From: Tannerella sp.
Lineage (GTDB): Bacteria; Bacteroidota; Bacteroidia; Bacteroidales; Tannerellaceae
Assembly (NCBI GenBank): GCA_031282485.1
Contig: JAITDQ010000170.1
Span: 1-6,872, forward strand
Reading direction: 5' to 3'
DNA: 6,872 nt
Below the pieces are notes generated by a model. The model worked only from the letters and a program-made list of their open reading frames with translations. It was not told the DNA's origin and searched no databases. The position numbers and the translations under genes were made by a program. Below are positions 6,187-6,872 of the stretch, piece after piece; the first letter of the stretch is position 1, and every line of letters starts with the position of its first letter.

Positions 6187-6202
6187 CACTCAATTTGAAT
6201 TG
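6170..6202. promoter_or_regulatory. Candidate autoregulatory operators at the PerR-like promoter
   Basis: TTATATATATAA (6170-6181) is a 12-bp palindrome overlapping the -7 box and loosely resembles the known Per box (TTATAAT-n-ATTATAA). CAATTTGAATTG (6191-6202) is a second small inverted repeat at the expected transcription start. PerR and Fur proteins often repress their own genes, so either could be a binding site. The simple alternating AT sequence carries little information, so this is tentative. Confidence 0.25.
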
Positions 6203-6221
6203 CAATAAAGTTACAGTGTTT

Positions 6222-6629
6222 ATGAACAATATAAGTCAATATTTATTAGGATACGGTATACGCCCTTCCATTCAGCGCATTGCCATCATGCGCTATCTGA
6301 CAAACAACAGAACGCATCCTACGGTAGATGAAATATTTGAAGTAATGCGAAAACAAATACCTACCCTGTCGAAAACAACGGTGTATAATACCTTGAAACT
6401 GTTTGTGGAACAGGGCGCGGCAATATACATAGGAATTGACGAGAAAAGCGGCCGTTTTGACGGATGTGTAACGCCTCATGGCCATTTCCGCTGCAAGAAA
6501 TGCGGCAAAATTATTGACTTGGACATGGAGATAAATAATCTCCTGCCCGAAAATTTTCACGGCACAATCGACGAGGCCGATTTCTATATTAAAGGTACGT
6601 GCGAAGATTGTATTGTAAAAAACAACTGA
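6222..6629 (+). CDS. Fur-family peroxide-type regulator (PerR-like)
   Basis: A 135-residue metal-dependent DNA-binding regulator. The N-terminal winged helix covers about 1-75 (RPSIQRIAIMRYL, HPTVDEIF, LSKTTVYNTLKLF, the last including the recognition helix), and the dimerisation/metal domain covers about 78-135. The structural zinc site is complete: Cys91, Cys94, Cys127 and Cys130. The regulatory metal site matches B. subtilis PerR with a constant offset of five: His32, Asp80, His86, His88 and Asp99, for His37, Asp85, His91, His93 and Asp104. An aspartate at the last position is typical of PerR rather than Fur, so metal-catalysed histidine oxidation by peroxide is the likely sensing mode (inference). 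The ATG at 6222 is chosen because it follows the promoter and gives the family N-terminus. No katA, ahpC, dps or rubrerythrin gene is in the window. Confidence 0.9.
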   Translation: MNNISQYLLGYGIRPSIQRIAIMRYLTNNRTHPTVDEIFEVMRKQIPTLSKTTVYNTLKLFVEQGAAIYIGIDEKSGRFDGCVTPHGHFRCKKCGKIIDLDMEINNLLPENFHGTIDEADFYIKGTCEDCIVKNN

Positions 6630-6647
6630 CCGGCAAATCATAACTGT

Positions 6648-6872
6648 TTAAAGAGGGTGGCTACCACATTGTGCGGTTCCACCCTCTTTCGTCTTTCCGC
6701 CGTCGGCTTTCAGCATAAATATTCCGGTTGCCGGATTCGTTTTCCGGATTGAACTGACGGCGCCGATAAACGCTTCTATGTCGCGCCCGTTTATGTCGCC
6801 AATCGTCCCGATGCGGAAAGTATCTGCCTGTGAGATTTTTCCCGGGTAGATGACGAATCCTTTTTGCTTCAA
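6648..6872 (-). CDS. phnW: 2-aminoethylphosphonate--pyruvate transaminase, C-terminal part (5' end outside window)
   Basis: Only the last 74 residues are present; the frame is open at the window edge, where the first codon is an internal TTG (Leu), not a start. The stretch [24 protein letters not shown] is the characteristic end of PhnW, a PLP-dependent class V aminotransferase that interconverts 2-aminoethylphosphonate plus pyruvate with phosphonoacetaldehyde plus alanine. The Lys-PLP and main domain are not visible. In Bacteroidota the gene often serves 2-aminoethylphosphonate synthesis for surface glycans, next to PEP mutase and phosphonopyruvate decarboxylase genes, which would lie beyond the right edge. 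After [12 protein letters not shown] the frame runs on for about 30 residues (RKTNPATG to CGSHPL) with no family resemblance that I recognise, the last 13 or so encoded by the terminator hairpin. This may be a read-through extension after loss of the ancestral stop. Confidence 0.85.
   Translation of the reverse strand: MKQKGFVIYPGKISQADTFRIGTIGDINGRDIEAFIGAVSSIRKTNPATGIFMLKADGGKTKEGGTAQCGSHPL
6650..6689. terminator. Bidirectional hairpin terminator between the PerR-like gene and phnW
   Basis: AAAGAGGGTGG (6650-6660) and CCACCCTCTTT (6679-6689) form a perfect 11-bp GC-rich stem with an 18-nt loop. The regulator stop codon is 20 nt upstream. Flanking A and T runs let it end transcription from either side. 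On the minus strand it lies inside the last codons of the phnW reading frame. Confidence 0.75.

Noticed and set aside
6156..6221. N-terminal extension of the PerR-like protein from a TTG at 6156
   Set aside because: The TTG lies in the -33 element of the best promoter in the window and the extra residues do not fit the family; the ATG at 6222 does.
1..6872. CRISPR array, tRNA/rRNA, insertion sequence or SusC/SusD pair
   Set aside because: No regularly spaced repeats, RNA-gene signatures, transposase motifs or TonB-receptor/SusD sequences are present in the window.

Overview
The window reads as chromosomal DNA of a member of the Bacteroidales (phylum Bacteroidota). Supporting signs are three or four upstream boxes of the TAnnTTTG type used by that group's primary sigma factor, starts without Shine-Dalgarno sequences, a DUF4251 lipoprotein, a lipoprotein GH78 rhamnosidase, and a QueF and KDPG-type aldolase of the sort seen in gut Bacteroidales. 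I cannot name genus or species from the sequence alone.

Layout. Positions 1-420 (+) hold the end of a sugar-responsive repressor with a periplasmic-binding-protein-like effector domain. Facing it is a complete KDPG/KHG-type aldolase (593-1264, -). From a shared 124-bp divergent region, a large lipoprotein alpha-L-rhamnosidase runs rightward (1389-4124, +) and ends in a strong hairpin terminator. The tRNA-queuosine gene queF (4204-4686) and a DUF4251 lipoprotein (4758-5255) follow on the same strand. A 13-bp inverted repeat with 9-nt internal periodicity lies in the next gap. An AT-rich toxin-antitoxin pair (small antitoxin 5764-5970, PIN toxin 5364-5777, both -) comes next. A PerR-like Fur-family regulator (6222-6629, +) faces the 3' end of phnW (6648-6872, -), with a shared hairpin between them.

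How the genes may work together. Regulator, aldolase and rhamnosidase look like a small carbohydrate-use module: rhamnose is released from a plant or host glycan in the envelope, and the 2-keto-3-deoxy sugar acid aldolase works in the cytoplasm. Pectin (rhamnogalacturonan) would supply both substrates, but that is inference. queF, DUF4251, the toxin-antitoxin pair, perR and phnW are functionally unrelated neighbours.

I did not find a clearly new biological system. The items most worth a second look are the inverted 9-nt-periodic repeat at 5278-5340, the phnW reading frame that runs through its own terminator, a 15-bp palindrome touching the aldolase start, and the lack of a visible promoter for queF just after a strong terminator.
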